The translations under genes and the position numbers were made by a program. DNA of 64,000 bases from Rhabdothermincola sediminis (GTDB lineage: Bacteria; Actinomycetota; Acidimicrobiia; Acidimicrobiales; Acidimicrobilacustridaceae), in assembly GCF_014805525.1 (NCBI RefSeq), contig NZ_JACFSZ010000005.1, positions 121,001 through 185,000 of the forward strand, read 5' to 3'. Every line of letters begins with the position of its first letter. The stretch's first letter is position 1. The notes beneath the pieces were generated by a model that ran no database searches, was not told the DNA's origin, and saw nothing but the letters and a program-made list of their open reading frames with translations. Below, piece by piece: positions 37,217-45,393 of the stretch.

Positions 37217-38364
37217 TGGTCGGGAGAACGGGGGCCTCCCCGGGCGTGGCGGCTCGGAGGCTGGCAGTCGAGGCGCTCCGCCGCATCGAGGAGGGCGGCG
37301 CCTATGCGAACCTCCTCCTCCCGTCGCTGCTCGAGCGGAGTGACCTCGACGGGCGCGACCGCCGCTTCGTCACCGAGCTGGTGTACGGAGTCACCCGGAT
37401 GCGGCGGGCCTGTGACTGGCTGGTGGACCGCTTCCTGGCTCGGGATCCGGATCCCGACGCGCGCGCCTGGCTCCGGCTCGGTGCCTACCAGCTCGTGTTC
37501 CTCGGCACACCCCCTCACGCGGCCGTGGCCGCGACCGTGGGGGCTGCGCCGCGCAAGCTCCGGGGCCTGCTCAACGCGGTGTTGCGTCGAGTGGCGGGCA
37601 CGCCGGTCTCCTGGCCGGACGACGCGACCCGCCTCAGCTACCCGGACTGGATCGTCGAGCGGCTCCGGGCCGACCTCCGTCCCGAGCGGGCCGACGCCGC
37701 GCTGGCTGCGATGAACCAAGCGGCCACCGTGACCAGGCGGGCCGACGGCTACGTGCAGGACCTCGCTTCACAGTGGGTGGCCGAGGCGGTGGAAGCCGCG
37801 CCGGGTGAGCGGGTGCTCGACGTCGCGGCCGCACCCGGTGGCAAGGCCACGGCGATGGCCCGGACCGGCGCGTTCGTGGTGGCGGTGGACTCGAGGTTCG
37901 GTCGGGCTGCGCTGGTGGCCCGGAACGCGACGGATCTGCGTCTGGACCGCCACGCCCTGGTGGCCGTCGCCGACGGCCGTCGCCCTCCCTTCGCCGGCTC
38001 GCCGTTCGACCGCATCCTGATCGATGCTCCCTGCAGCGGGTTGGGGACGCTACGCCGACGGCCCGACGCCCGATGGCGGATCCGGCCGGAGCAGGTCCAG
38101 GAGCTGGCGGCCCTCCAGCGGCAGCTCGTCGACGCCGCGGTGCCGCTGCTGCGACCCGGCGGTCTGCTGGTCTACAGCGTGTGCACCCTCACCCGGGCCG
38201 AGACCATCGGCGTCGACGAGCATCTCCGCACGGCCCATCCCCGGCTCGCGGCGCTGCCACCCCCGGGAGGCCCGTGGGTCCCGCATGGTCGCGGGTCGAT
38301 GGTCCTCCCACAGGCCGCGGGCACCGATGGCATGTTCCTGCTCCGCGTGCGGGTGCCCCTCTGA
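37216..38364 (+). CDS. rsmB: 16S rRNA (cytosine-967-C5)-methyltransferase
   Basis: The 382-residue protein has an N-terminal NusB-like RNA-binding domain (about 1-135, ARRLAVEALRRIEEGGAYAN; RFVTELVYGVTRMRR) and a C-terminal SAM domain (VLDVAAAPGGKATAMA). The two catalytic cysteines lie in DAPCSGLGTLRRRPD (about 267) and YSVCTLTRAE (about 320). ATG 37216 shares one base with the fmt stop; TTG 37213 would add one residue. The def-fmt-rsmB order is standard. Confidence 0.94.
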   Translation: MVGRTGASPGVAARRLAVEALRRIEEGGAYANLLLPSLLERSDLDGRDRRFVTELVYGVTRMRRACDWLVDRFLARDPDPDARAWLRLGAYQLVFLGTPPHAAVAATVGAAPRKLRGLLNAVLRRVAGTPVSWPDDATRLSYPDWIVERLRADLRPERADAALAAMNQAATVTRRADGYVQDLASQWVAEAVEAAPGERVLDVAAAPGGKATAMARTGAFVVAVDSRFGRAALVARNATDLRLDRHALVAVADGRRPPFAGSPFDRILIDAPCSGLGTLRRRPDARWRIRPEQVQELAALQRQLVDAAVPLLRPGGLLVYSVCTLTRAETIGVDEHLRTAHPRLAALPPPGGPWVPHGRGSMVLPQAAGTDGMFLLRVRVPL

Positions 38365-38378
38365 CATGCTCTGGCGCC

Positions 38379-38885
38379 ATGGGCCAGTCAGCGAGCGAGG
38401 GCGAGAATCACCGCAACACCTTGGAGGCCAAGGTGCTCACGGTCAGCGACGGCGTGGTCGCCGGCTCCCGTGAAGATCGGTCGGGCCCAGCGCTCGTGGA
38501 GCGCCTCCGTGCCGCGGGCTACCAGGTGCTCGAGCATCGGGTGGTCCCGGACGGCCGTGAGGAGGTGGCGGAGGCCCTGGTCGAGCTGGCGGAGGGCTTC
38601 GCCGGGCTCATCGTCACCAGCGGTGGAACCGGCTTCGGGCCCCGGGATCTCACGCCGGAGGGCACGCTGGTGGTGCTCGAGCGGGAGGCACCGGGCCTGG
38701 CCGAGGCCATGCGCGCTGCCAACCCGCTCGGCCGGCTCTCCCGCGGCCGAGCGGGCACCCGCGGCCGGGCGCTGATCCTCAACCTGCCCGGGTCAGCGGC
38801 TGGGGCGCTCGAGTGCCTGGAGGCGCTCCTGGACGTGCTCCCGCACGCCCTCCGCCTGCTGGCCGGGCAGCGTGCTGGCCACTGA
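38379..38885 (+). CDS. MogA/MoaB-family molybdopterin adenylyltransferase-like protein
   Basis: This 168-residue MPT-binding-domain protein has KVLTVSDGVVAGSREDRSGPAL near the N-terminus, IVTSGGTGFGPRDLTPEGT (the SGGTGxxxRDxTPE signature) and the C-terminal RALILNLPGSAAGALECLEALL (NLPGxP-like, with Ser for Pro). MogA adenylates molybdopterin in cofactor synthesis. No other moa/moe gene is nearby, so the physiological role rests on family membership. It starts 15 nt after rsmB. Confidence 0.88.
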   Translation: MGQSASEGENHRNTLEAKVLTVSDGVVAGSREDRSGPALVERLRAAGYQVLEHRVVPDGREEVAEALVELAEGFAGLIVTSGGTGFGPRDLTPEGTLVVLEREAPGLAEAMRAANPLGRLSRGRAGTRGRALILNLPGSAAGALECLEALLDVLPHALRLLAGQRAGH

Positions 38886-38920
38886 GTCCGCGCCCTGGTC
38901 GATTGCCGCGCCGATCGTTG

Positions 38921-38949
38921 TTGTCCGCGACCAGCACCTGGCCTACAGT
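38921..38949 (+). promoter_or_regulatory. rib operon promoter TTGTCC-17-TACAGT
   Basis: TTGTCC (38921-38926), 17 nt, TACAGT (38944-38949). The predicted start at about 38956 is two bases before the P1 stem of the FMN riboswitch, which supports the assignment. Confidence 0.65.
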
Positions 38950-38957
38950 GGCGCATG

Positions 38958-39083
38958 CCCCTCGCGGGGTCGGGTGAAAGTCCCGACCGGCGGTGAGAGC
39001 CCGCGAACCCGGTTGTCCAAGCAGCCGGGCCGACCCGGTGGAATCCCGGGGCCGACGGTGAGAGTCCGGATGGGAGCGAGGGC
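38958..39083 (+). promoter_or_regulatory. FMN riboswitch (RFN element)
   Basis: The aptamer is recognised by GGGTCGGGTGAAAGTCCCGACCGGCGGTGA near its 5' side (38967 onward; conserved GGGTGAAA...CCGACCGGCGGT positions), AGCCCGCGA, then GGTGGAATCCCGGGGCCGACGGTGAGAGTCCGGATGGGAG. P1 is CCCTCGC (38959-38965) with GCGAGGG (39076-39082). It lies between its own promoter and ribD, so FMN binding should lower expression of ribD-ribE-ribBA-ribH. Confidence 0.95.
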
Positions 39084-39105
39084 GCGGCGCTCGTCGCGCG
39101 CGCCC
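39080..39105 (+). promoter_or_regulatory. Expression-platform hairpin competing with riboswitch P1
   Basis: GGGCGCG (39080-39086) and CGCGCCC (39099-39105) form a 7-bp stem around a 12-nt loop. Its 5' arm uses 39080-39082, which P1 needs, so the two are mutually exclusive. No T-run follows. FMN stabilises P1 and so disfavours this stem; a downstream structure hiding the ribD start may then form instead. The mechanism is not resolved from sequence. Confidence 0.45.
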
Positions 39106-39146
39106 GGGCCAGGAGCCGTATCGACACGGAGTCTGCAAGGTTGGGT

Positions 39147-40187
39147 GTGACCGACGAGGAGCGCATGCGCCAAGCCTTCGATGCGGCTGCCGGTGTCCGG
39201 CGCCGGGTCGCTCCCCGTCCCTGGGTCGGCGCGGTGGTGGTCCCTGCGGATGACCCCGACGGGCCGGGCATCGTCGGGGCGACCGACGGCCGAGAAGGAC
39301 CCCACGCCGAGATCGTGGCCCTGCGGGCCGCCGGGAGCGCGGCGAAGGGGGCCACGCTGTTCTGCACCCTCGAGCCATGCTCGCACCACGGCCGCACTCC
39401 CCCGTGCGCGGACGCGGTGATCGCGGCGGGGATCAGCCGGGTCGTCGTCGCCATCGAGGATCCCGACCCGCACGTGTCCGGCCGGGGCCTGGCCCGGCTG
39501 GCCGATGCCGGCATCGAGGTGCAGGTCGGCGTCGGCGAGGCCTTTGTCCGCGAGCAGCTCCGCCCGTACCTGCACCATCGGCGCACCGGGAGGCCGTTCG
39601 TGATCCTGAAGCTGGCGGCGACGATCGACGGCCGCACAGCGGCACCGGATGGCTCCAGCCAGTGGATCACGGGGCCGACGGCTCGGGAGGATGCCCATCG
39701 CCTCCGGGCGGACAGCGACGCGGTGCTGGTGGGCGCAGGCACAGTCCGGGCGGACGACCCGTCGCTCACCGTGCGTCTGCCCGCCGGGGAGGCCGACGGG
39801 GTCGAGCCCCTGCGGGTCGTGCTCGGCCGGGCACCGGCGGGGGCGAAGGTGCACCCCGCGCTGGAGCTCGGCGGCGACCTCGACGCGGTCCTGGCCGAGC
39901 TGGGGGCCCGCGGCGTGCTGCAGCTGCTCGTCGAGGGCGGGGCGCAGGTCGCCCATCAGTTCCACACGGCTGGTCTCGTCGACCGGTACGTCTTCTACCT
40001 GGCGCCCGCGCTCATGGGCGGCGACGACGCCCCAGGGCTGTTCAGTGGTCCGGCTGCCGCGAGCATCGAGTACCTGTGGCGGGGAGACATCGTGAACCTC
40101 TGCCGGCTCGGCGACGACCTGCGGATCGACCTCGAGCCCCGCCGTGGCTCGGCGGAGGGGACCATCGGCCAGGTGGGAGGGTGCTGA
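39147..40187 (+). CDS. ribD: Bifunctional diaminohydroxyphosphoribosylaminopyrimidine deaminase / reductase, short form
   Basis: RibD performs the second and third steps of riboflavin synthesis from GTP. The 346-residue protein has a zinc deaminase domain (HAEIVAL ligand His/Glu about 55; CTLEPCSHHGRTPPCADAV) and a reductase domain (FVILKLAATIDGRTAAPDGSSQWITG; DAVLVGAGTVRADDPSLTVR; LLVEGGAQVAHQF). The usual N-terminal PNPxVG is APRPWVG, and about 40 residues between the RVVLGR strand and LLVEGG are missing relative to typical RibD. GTG 39147 has AAGG 6 nt upstream; ATG 39165 is an alternative. Confidence 0.92.
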   Translation: MTDEERMRQAFDAAAGVRRRVAPRPWVGAVVVPADDPDGPGIVGATDGREGPHAEIVALRAAGSAAKGATLFCTLEPCSHHGRTPPCADAVIAAGISRVVVAIEDPDPHVSGRGLARLADAGIEVQVGVGEAFVREQLRPYLHHRRTGRPFVILKLAATIDGRTAAPDGSSQWITGPTAREDAHRLRADSDAVLVGAGTVRADDPSLTVRLPAGEADGVEPLRVVLGRAPAGAKVHPALELGGDLDAVLAELGARGVLQLLVEGGAQVAHQFHTAGLVDRYVFYLAPALMGGDDAPGLFSGPAAASIEYLWRGDIVNLCRLGDDLRIDLEPRRGSAEGTIGQVGGC

Positions 40188-40826
40188 ATGTTCACCGGCA
40201 TCGTCGAGGAGCTCGGCACCGTGATCGCCCGGAACGGTGCGGATCTGCGGATCCGGGCCCGGGAGGTGCTCGCCGGGGCCGGTCTCGGTGACTCCATCGC
40301 GGTCAACGGATGCTGCCTCACCGTGGTCGAGATCGGCGACGGCTGGTGGCGGGCCGAGGTCAGCGAGGAGACCGACCGGCGCACCAACCTCGGCGAGCTG
40401 CGGGAGGGCGATCCGGTCAACCTTGAACGTCCCGTGCGCCTCCAGGACCGCCTGGGCGGCCACCTGGTCCAAGGACACGTCGATGCGGTCGGCGAGGTGG
40501 TGGAGCCGGCGCCCGATCTCCGGGTGCGGATGCCCGCCCACCTGCTCCGCTACGTGGTCGAGAAGGGCTCCGTGACCGTGGACGGCGTGAGCCTCACGGT
40601 GGTGCAGGTGCTCGACGACGGGTTCACCGTGGCGGTCATCCCGCACACCGCGGCGGTCACCACACTGGGGCGCAAGGGCCCGGGGGCTCGGGTCAACCTG
40701 GAGGTCGACGTGATCGCGAAGTACACGGAACGGCTCCTCGCCGCCCAGCTCGACGCCGCTCGGGCGACGGCGGTCGCTGGCGAGGTCACGGCTAGCGACG
40801 AGGTCACAGAGAAGGAGGGCCGATGA
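40188..40826 (+). CDS. ribE: Riboflavin synthase, alpha subunit
   Basis: This enzyme dismutates two lumazines to riboflavin. The 212-residue protein has two homologous lumazine-binding beta-barrels, starting [10 protein letters not shown] (active-site N-terminus) with [14 protein letters not shown] in the first and [14 protein letters not shown] / [14 protein letters not shown] in the second. ATG follows the ribD stop directly (TGAATG). It overlaps ribBA by 4 nt. Confidence 0.96.
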   Translation: MFTGIVEELGTVIARNGADLRIRAREVLAGAGLGDSIAVNGCCLTVVEIGDGWWRAEVSEETDRRTNLGELREGDPVNLERPVRLQDRLGGHLVQGHVDAVGEVVEPAPDLRVRMPAHLLRYVVEKGSVTVDGVSLTVVQVLDDGFTVAVIPHTAAVTTLGRKGPGARVNLEVDVIAKYTERLLAAQLDAARATAVAGEVTASDEVTEKEGR

Positions 40827-42121
40827 TCCACGACCCGGTCGACGGGCCCGCTGAGGGCCGGGGAGGGCCTCCCGTGACATCCCGATCGGGGCACACCGAG
40901 GCCTTCGCCACCATCCCCGAAGCGGTGGCAGCCATCTCGCGGGGGGAGATCGTCGTCGTGGTCGACGACGAGGATCGGGAGAACGAGGGCGACCTGATCA
41001 TGGCGGCCGAGTTCGCCACCCCGGAGAAGATCGCGTTCTTCGTGCGGCACACCTCGGGGGTGATCTGCGTACCGCTGACCGGCGAGCGCCTCGACGAGCT
41101 GGACATCCCGCTGATGGTCCGCGATCACTCGAACACGGAGGCGCAGCGCACCGCGTTCACCTACAGCGTCGACTACCGGCACGGGACCTCGACGGGCATC
41201 TCCGCCGCGGATCGTGCCGCCACCATCAAGGCCCTCATCGATCCCGCCACCCGACCCGGCGACCTCGCCCGACCGGGCCACATCTTCCCCCTCCGGTACG
41301 CGGAAGGCGGGACGCTCAAGCGAGCAGGCCACACGGAGGCGGCGGTCGATCTGGCCCGGATGGCCGGCCTGTACCCCGCCGGTGTCCTCTGTGAGATCGT
41401 CAACGACGACGGCACCATGGCCCGGGTGCCGGACCTGGTCGAGTTCTGCCGGGAGCACGGCCTGCTCATGATCTCGATCGCCGAGTTGATCCGTTACCGG
41501 CGCCAGAACGAGAAGCTGGTCAAGCGCGTCGCCGAGGCCCGCATCCCCACCGAGTGGGGCGAGTTCACCTGCTACGTGTACGAGTCGGTGCTCGACGGGG
41601 AGCAGCACGTCGCCCTGGTGAAAGGTGCGGTGCAGGGTCAGGACAACGTCCTGGTCCGGGTGCACAGCGAGTGCCTGACCGGCGACGTGTTCGGCTCGCT
41701 GCGCTGCGACTGCGGCATCCAGCTCGACCAGGCCATGCGCAAGATCGCAGAAGAGGGGCTCGGGGTGCTGGTCTACCTCCGGGGCCACGAAGGCCGGGGC
41801 ATCGGCATCGGGCACAAGATCCGCGCCTACAGCTTGCAGGACCAGGGGCGCGACACGGTCGACGCCAACATCGAGCTGGGCCTGCCGGTGGACAGCCGCG
41901 AGTACGGTATCGGCGCCCAGATCCTGGTGGATCTCGGCATCACCACCATGCGCTACATGACCAACAACCCCGCCAAGTACGGGGGCATCGAGGGGTTCGG
42001 CTTGGAGATCGTCGAGCGGGTCCCGCTGCAGTCGGCACCCAACCCGGAGAACATCGCCTACCTGCGCACCAAACGGGAGCGCATGGGGCACCTCCTCGAG
42101 GGGCTCGACGATGTCCTCTAA
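40823..42121 (+). CDS. ribBA: Bifunctional 3,4-dihydroxy-2-butanone-4-phosphate synthase / GTP cyclohydrolase II
   Basis: The protein supplies both precursors of riboflavin. In its 432 residues, the RibB half (about 25-225) has the acidic metal loop [27 protein letters not shown] and [15 protein letters not shown]; the RibA half (about 230-425) has the zinc cysteines in [17 protein letters not shown] (about 283-295), [12 protein letters not shown] and [19 protein letters not shown] 40823 adds a 20-residue variable N-terminus. It overlaps ribH by 11 nt. Confidence 0.96.
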   Translation: MIHDPVDGPAEGRGGPPVTSRSGHTEAFATIPEAVAAISRGEIVVVVDDEDRENEGDLIMAAEFATPEKIAFFVRHTSGVICVPLTGERLDELDIPLMVRDHSNTEAQRTAFTYSVDYRHGTSTGISAADRAATIKALIDPATRPGDLARPGHIFPLRYAEGGTLKRAGHTEAAVDLARMAGLYPAGVLCEIVNDDGTMARVPDLVEFCREHGLLMISIAELIRYRRQNEKLVKRVAEARIPTEWGEFTCYVYESVLDGEQHVALVKGAVQGQDNVLVRVHSECLTGDVFGSLRCDCGIQLDQAMRKIAEEGLGVLVYLRGHEGRGIGIGHKIRAYSLQDQGRDTVDANIELGLPVDSREYGIGAQILVDLGITTMRYMTNNPAKYGGIEGFGLEIVERVPLQSAPNPENIAYLRTKRERMGHLLEGLDDVL

Positions 42122-42599
42122 CTTCCGAGCCGGGAGCTCGGTGGAGGGAGCCGTCGACGGCCGAGGGATGCGCATCGGGTTGGTGTGTGGGCGGTTCAAC
42201 GACCTCATCACGACTCGCCTGCTCGATGGTGCCAGCAACGGCCTCGCGGTCCACGGGGTCTCCGAGCAGGATGTCACCGTCGCCTGGGTGCCGGGCGCGT
42301 TCGAGATCCCGATCGCGGCGAAGACGATGGCGGTGTCGGGCGAGTACGACGCGGTGATCGCCCTTGGTGCGGTGATCCGTGGCGACACCGCTCACTTCGA
42401 CTACGTGGCCGGACCGTGCGCGTATGGCATCCAGCAGGCGCAGCTGGAGACCGGTGTGCCGATCGTGTTCGGGGTGTTGACCACCGAGAACCTCGAGCAG
42501 GCGCTCGAGCGGTCCGGGGAGCACGACAACAAGGGCGAGGAAGCCGCGAAGACGGCGATCGAGATGGTCGACCTGCTGCGCCGGCTCCGCAAGGGCTGA
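42111..42599 (+). CDS. ribH: 6,7-dimethyl-8-ribityllumazine synthase
   Basis: RibH condenses the two riboflavin precursors and assembles into pentamers or icosahedra. The 162-residue protein has [20 protein letters not shown], the substrate loop [32 protein letters not shown] (catalytic His) and [17 protein letters not shown]. It ends the rib operon at a hairpin shared with the convergent transporter gene. Confidence 0.97.
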   Translation: MSSNFRAGSSVEGAVDGRGMRIGLVCGRFNDLITTRLLDGASNGLAVHGVSEQDVTVAWVPGAFEIPIAAKTMAVSGEYDAVIALGAVIRGDTAHFDYVAGPCAYGIQQAQLETGVPIVFGVLTTENLEQALERSGEHDNKGEEAAKTAIEMVDLLRRLRKG

Positions 42600-42612
42600 G
42601 GGCGCGCTCAGC
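42595..42612. terminator. Bidirectional hairpin across ribH and transporter stop codons
   Basis: GCTGAG (42595-42600), GGCGCG loop, CTCAGC (42607-42612): a perfect 6-bp stem containing the ribH TGA (42597-42599) and the minus-strand stop (42608-42610). No T-run follows on either strand. Confidence 0.45.
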
Positions 42613-43300
42613 TCACCGCGGCACCGAAGGACCGGCCGATCAGCATCGTGAGGGCCATGGCGCCGGCTCCGCCGGCGAGCACCCGGACGGTGGCCCGGCC
42701 CGGCGGCGCCCCGCCCATGCGCGCGCCGAGCGCACCGAGTAGGCCGAGCGCGACCAGGGCGGTGATGAGGGTGAAGACCAGCCGGGTCGGCGCGGACGTG
42801 GCCGCGATGGCGAGCACCGGGAGCGCGGCGCCGGCGGCGAAGGATCCGGCCGACACCGTGGCCGCCTGCAGCGGGCGGGCCCGGGTCTCCTCGGTGATGC
42901 CCAGCTCCTCGCGCAGGTGCACCTCGAGCACGTCGCCTTTCGAGAGCTCCTCGGCCACCTGCTGGGCGAGCCCCGGCGAGAGGCCTTTGTGGCGATAGAT
43001 GGCCACGAGCTCCGCGAGCTCACGCTCGGGTGTGGTGGCCAGCTCCTGCATCTCCTTGGCGATGTCCGCCCGTTCCATGTCGCGCTGCGAGCTGACCGAC
43101 ACGTACTCGCCGACGGCCATGGAGAGCGCGCCGGCGACCAGGCCCGCCATGCCCGCCGTGAGCACGAGCGCCCGCTCCGTGTCGGCCGCCGCCACCCCCA
43201 GCACGAGGCTCGCGGTCGACACGATGCCGTCGTTGGCGCCGAGCACCGCCGCCCGCAGCCAGCCGGCGCGATGGCTGCGATGCCGTTCGATGTGCTGCAT
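42608..43300 (-). CDS. VIT1/CCC1-family iron/manganese transporter
   Basis: The 230-residue membrane protein starts with a family-typical AGWLRAAVLGANDGIVSTASLVLGVAAA (Asp/Asn of the first metal site) and MAVGEYVSVSSQRDMERADIAKE, a charged cytoplasmic metal-binding helical region (about 70-130, rich in Glu) and three C-terminal helices (AAGAALPVLAIAATS...). The five-helix plan fits VIT1/CCC1 divalent metal carriers; substrate is inferred. A -10 TAAGCT lies 7 nt before its ATG, so it is probably leaderless. It is divergent from hisG. Confidence 0.92.
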   Translation of the reverse strand: MQHIERHRSHRAGWLRAAVLGANDGIVSTASLVLGVAAADTERALVLTAGMAGLVAGALSMAVGEYVSVSSQRDMERADIAKEMQELATTPERELAELVAIYRHKGLSPGLAQQVAEELSKGDVLEVHLREELGITEETRARPLQAATVSAGSFAAGAALPVLAIAATSAPTRLVFTLITALVALGLLGALGARMGGAPPGRATVRVLAGGAGAMALTMLIGRSFGAAVS

Positions 43301-43307
43301 CCGGCCC

Positions 43308-43353
43308 AGCTTAGGGAATGCGTGCCGAGCCGCTGATGCTGGGACGGTACCGT
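43308..43353. promoter_or_regulatory. Divergent -10 elements for the transporter gene and hisG
   Basis: Minus strand TAAGCT at 43308-43313 precedes ATG 43300 by 7 nt; plus strand TACCGT at 43348-43353 precedes ATG 43360 by 6 nt. Both give start-codon transcription starts. No -35 is obvious for either. Confidence 0.5.
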
Positions 43354-43359
43354 TGCGCC

Positions 43360-44235
43360 ATGCTGAAGCTCGTCCTGCCCAAGGGCTCGCTCGAGAAGGC
43401 CACGCTCGAGCTGTTCGAGGCGGCCGATCTGCGTGTCCGGCGTGATTCGGTCGTCACCTACCGGGCCGACATCGTCGATCCGCGCATCGACGAGGTGCGC
43501 ATCCTGCGGCCCCAGGAGATCCCGCGCTACGTGGCGGAGGGCCTCTTCGACCTCGGTATCACCGGTCGTGACTGGGTGGAGGAGACGGCCAGCGAGGTGG
43601 TCTCGCTCGGTGAGCTGCACTACTCGAAGGCCACGGACAACCCGGTCCGGATCGTGGTGGCGGTCCCGGCCGACTCACCCTACGAGCACGTAGCCGACCT
43701 GCCCCAGGGGGTGCGGGTCTCGACCGAGTACCCGCAGCTCACCCGGCGGTTCTTCGAAGAGAAGGGCATCGACGCCGATATCCGGCTCTCCTACGGCGCC
43801 ACGGAGGCCAAGGTGCCCGACATCGTCGACTGCATCGTCGACATCACCGAGACCGGTCGTGCACTGCGGGCGGCCGGGCTGAAGATCATCGACACCATCC
43901 TGCTGTCCTACACGGAGCTGATCGCGAACCCGGCCTCCTTCGAGGATCCCGACAAGCAGCACGCCATGCGGCAGCTGCAGACCCTGCTCGAAGGGGTGCT
44001 CGAGGCGAGGGGCAAGGTGCTGGTGAAGCTCAACGTGAGAGCGGAGCAGCTCGACCGGGTCATCGACCTGCTCCCGGCCATGAAGTCGCCGACGGTCAAC
44101 GAGCTCTACGCGGGCGCGGGCTACGCGGTGGAGACGGTCGTGCCCAAAGCCACCATCAACGTGTTGATCCCTGCGCTGCGCGACGCTGGCGCCACCGACA
44201 TCATCGAGCTCCCGATCTCGAAGATCGTGCACTGA
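43360..44235 (+). CDS. hisG: ATP phosphoribosyltransferase, long form
   Basis: HisG starts histidine synthesis from ATP and PRPP. The 291-residue length and a C-terminal ACT-like domain (about 212-291, LVKLNVRAEQLDRVIDLLPAM) show the long, histidine-inhibited form that needs no HisZ. The catalytic part has LPKGSLEKATLELF, DLGITGRDWVEE, EYPQLTRRFFEEKG and the PRPP loop DCIVDITETGRALRAAGL. No hisE or other his gene adjoins it. The ATG coincides with the predicted transcription start. Confidence 0.96.
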   Translation: MLKLVLPKGSLEKATLELFEAADLRVRRDSVVTYRADIVDPRIDEVRILRPQEIPRYVAEGLFDLGITGRDWVEETASEVVSLGELHYSKATDNPVRIVVAVPADSPYEHVADLPQGVRVSTEYPQLTRRFFEEKGIDADIRLSYGATEAKVPDIVDCIVDITETGRALRAAGLKIIDTILLSYTELIANPASFEDPDKQHAMRQLQTLLEGVLEARGKVLVKLNVRAEQLDRVIDLLPAMKSPTVNELYAGAGYAVETVVPKATINVLIPALRDAGATDIIELPISKIVH

Positions 44236-44236
44236 C

Positions 44237-44464
44237 ATGCCTCGCGGCCGGGTCGTCGCCTTCGACGAGCAGCGCGGTGTGGGCACGGTCCGGGCCGAGT
44301 CCGGCGGTGAGCACTTCTTCCACTGCACCGCCATCGCGGATGGCAGCCGAACGATCGAGGTCGGCGCCGCGGTCTGCTTCGATGTCGTCGCCGGCCACCG
44401 AGGCGAATGGGAAGCGACCAGGGTCGAACCCGTGGGGGGCGGACCCGCCTCACCGGTGCGGTGA
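44237..44464 (+). CDS. Cold-shock-domain-like small protein
   Basis: The 75-residue product (GRVVAFDEQRGVGTVRAESGGEHFFHCTAIADGSRTIEVGAAVCFDVVAG...) has the five-strand cold-shock fold pattern, with GVGTV at the RNP1 site and HFFHCTAI at RNP2. Compared with CspA (KGFGFI, VFVHF) most nucleic-acid-stacking aromatics of RNP1 are absent. It starts 1 nt after hisG and overlaps the ABC ATPase start by 4 nt (GTGA), so it is translated between them. A role in RNA binding is only inferred from the fold. Confidence 0.82.
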   Translation: MPRGRVVAFDEQRGVGTVRAESGGEHFFHCTAIADGSRTIEVGAAVCFDVVAGHRGEWEATRVEPVGGGPASPVR

Positions 44465-45393
44465 CGGAGGTGTCCGAGACCGCCGCTGCCGGTGCGCCGG
44501 CGATCCAGACCTTCCAGCTCACGAAGGCCTACGGCCGGGTGCGGGGCATCGAGGCGATCGATCTGCGGGTGGAGCGAGGGGAGGTGTTCGGCTTCCTCGG
44601 GCCGAACGGAGCGGGGAAGACCACGACCATCCGCACCCTGCTCGATCTCCAGCGCCCGACCAGCGGTAGGGCCACGCTGCTGGGGATGGACAGCCGCCGA
44701 GACTCGGTGGCGATCAAGCGGCGGGTCGGGTACCTGACCGGCGAGCTGGCGCTCTACGAGCGGTTGACGGGCCGGGAGCACCTGGCGTGGCTCGCCAGGT
44801 TGCGAGGGGGCATCGACCCTGGTGCGCTCGGTGCCCTCACCGAGCGCTTCGGGGTCGAGCTGGACCGGCCCATCCGTGATCTGTCCAAAGGGAACCGCCA
44901 GAAGATCGGGCTGGTGCAGGCTCTGATGCACGAACCGGACCTGCTGATGTTCGACGAGCCGACCTCCGGGCTGGACCCGCTGGTCCAGGACGAGTTCCTC
45001 CGGCTGGTGCAGGAGATCGCGGCCTCGGGCAGGACGGTCTTCCTCTCCTCCCACGACCTCGACGAGGTCCAACGGGTGGCCGACCGGGTGGGCATCGTTC
45101 GCGACGGCCGGCTGGTCGCGGTCGAGTCGGTGGAGACGCTCCGCCGGCGCGCCGTCCGGCACGTGGAGATCACCTTCGCTCGGCCCGTGGACCCGGGCGC
45201 CTTCTGCCGGCTCGATGGGGTGGTGGACGCGACCGCGCACGGACCGGTGGTGAAGCTCTCCGTGCACGGGAGGCTGGACGCGATCGTCAAGGAGGCGGCC
45301 CGCCACCCCGTCGTCGACCTCCTGAGCCAGCCTGCCGATCTGGAGGAGATCTTCCTCGCCTACTACCGGCAGGAGCCGGGGGAGGAGCGCTGA
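44461..45393 (+). CDS. ABC transporter ATP-binding protein
   Basis: The 310-residue ATPase has Walker A GPNGAGKTT (about 46-54), signature LSKGNRQKIGLVQAL, Walker B LLMFDEPTSGLDP and the SSHDLDEVQRVADR switch region, plus an accessory C-terminal domain (about 225-305) common in CcmA/DrrA-type exporters. GTG 44461 overlaps the previous gene. It forms a two-gene exporter with the permease that starts inside its stop codon. The substrate is unknown. Confidence 0.93.
   Translation: MTEVSETAAAGAPAIQTFQLTKAYGRVRGIEAIDLRVERGEVFGFLGPNGAGKTTTIRTLLDLQRPTSGRATLLGMDSRRDSVAIKRRVGYLTGELALYERLTGREHLAWLARLRGGIDPGALGALTERFGVELDRPIRDLSKGNRQKIGLVQALMHEPDLLMFDEPTSGLDPLVQDEFLRLVQEIAASGRTVFLSSHDLDEVQRVADRVGIVRDGRLVAVESVETLRRRAVRHVEITFARPVDPGAFCRLDGVVDATAHGPVVKLSVHGRLDAIVKEAARHPVVDLLSQPADLEEIFLAYYRQEPGEER

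Noticed and set aside
38365..38379. CATGCT as a further leaderless -10 before the MogA-like gene
   Set aside because: The first base is C and the spacing is 8 nt; the gene lies 14 nt after rsmB and is more simply read as part of the def operon.
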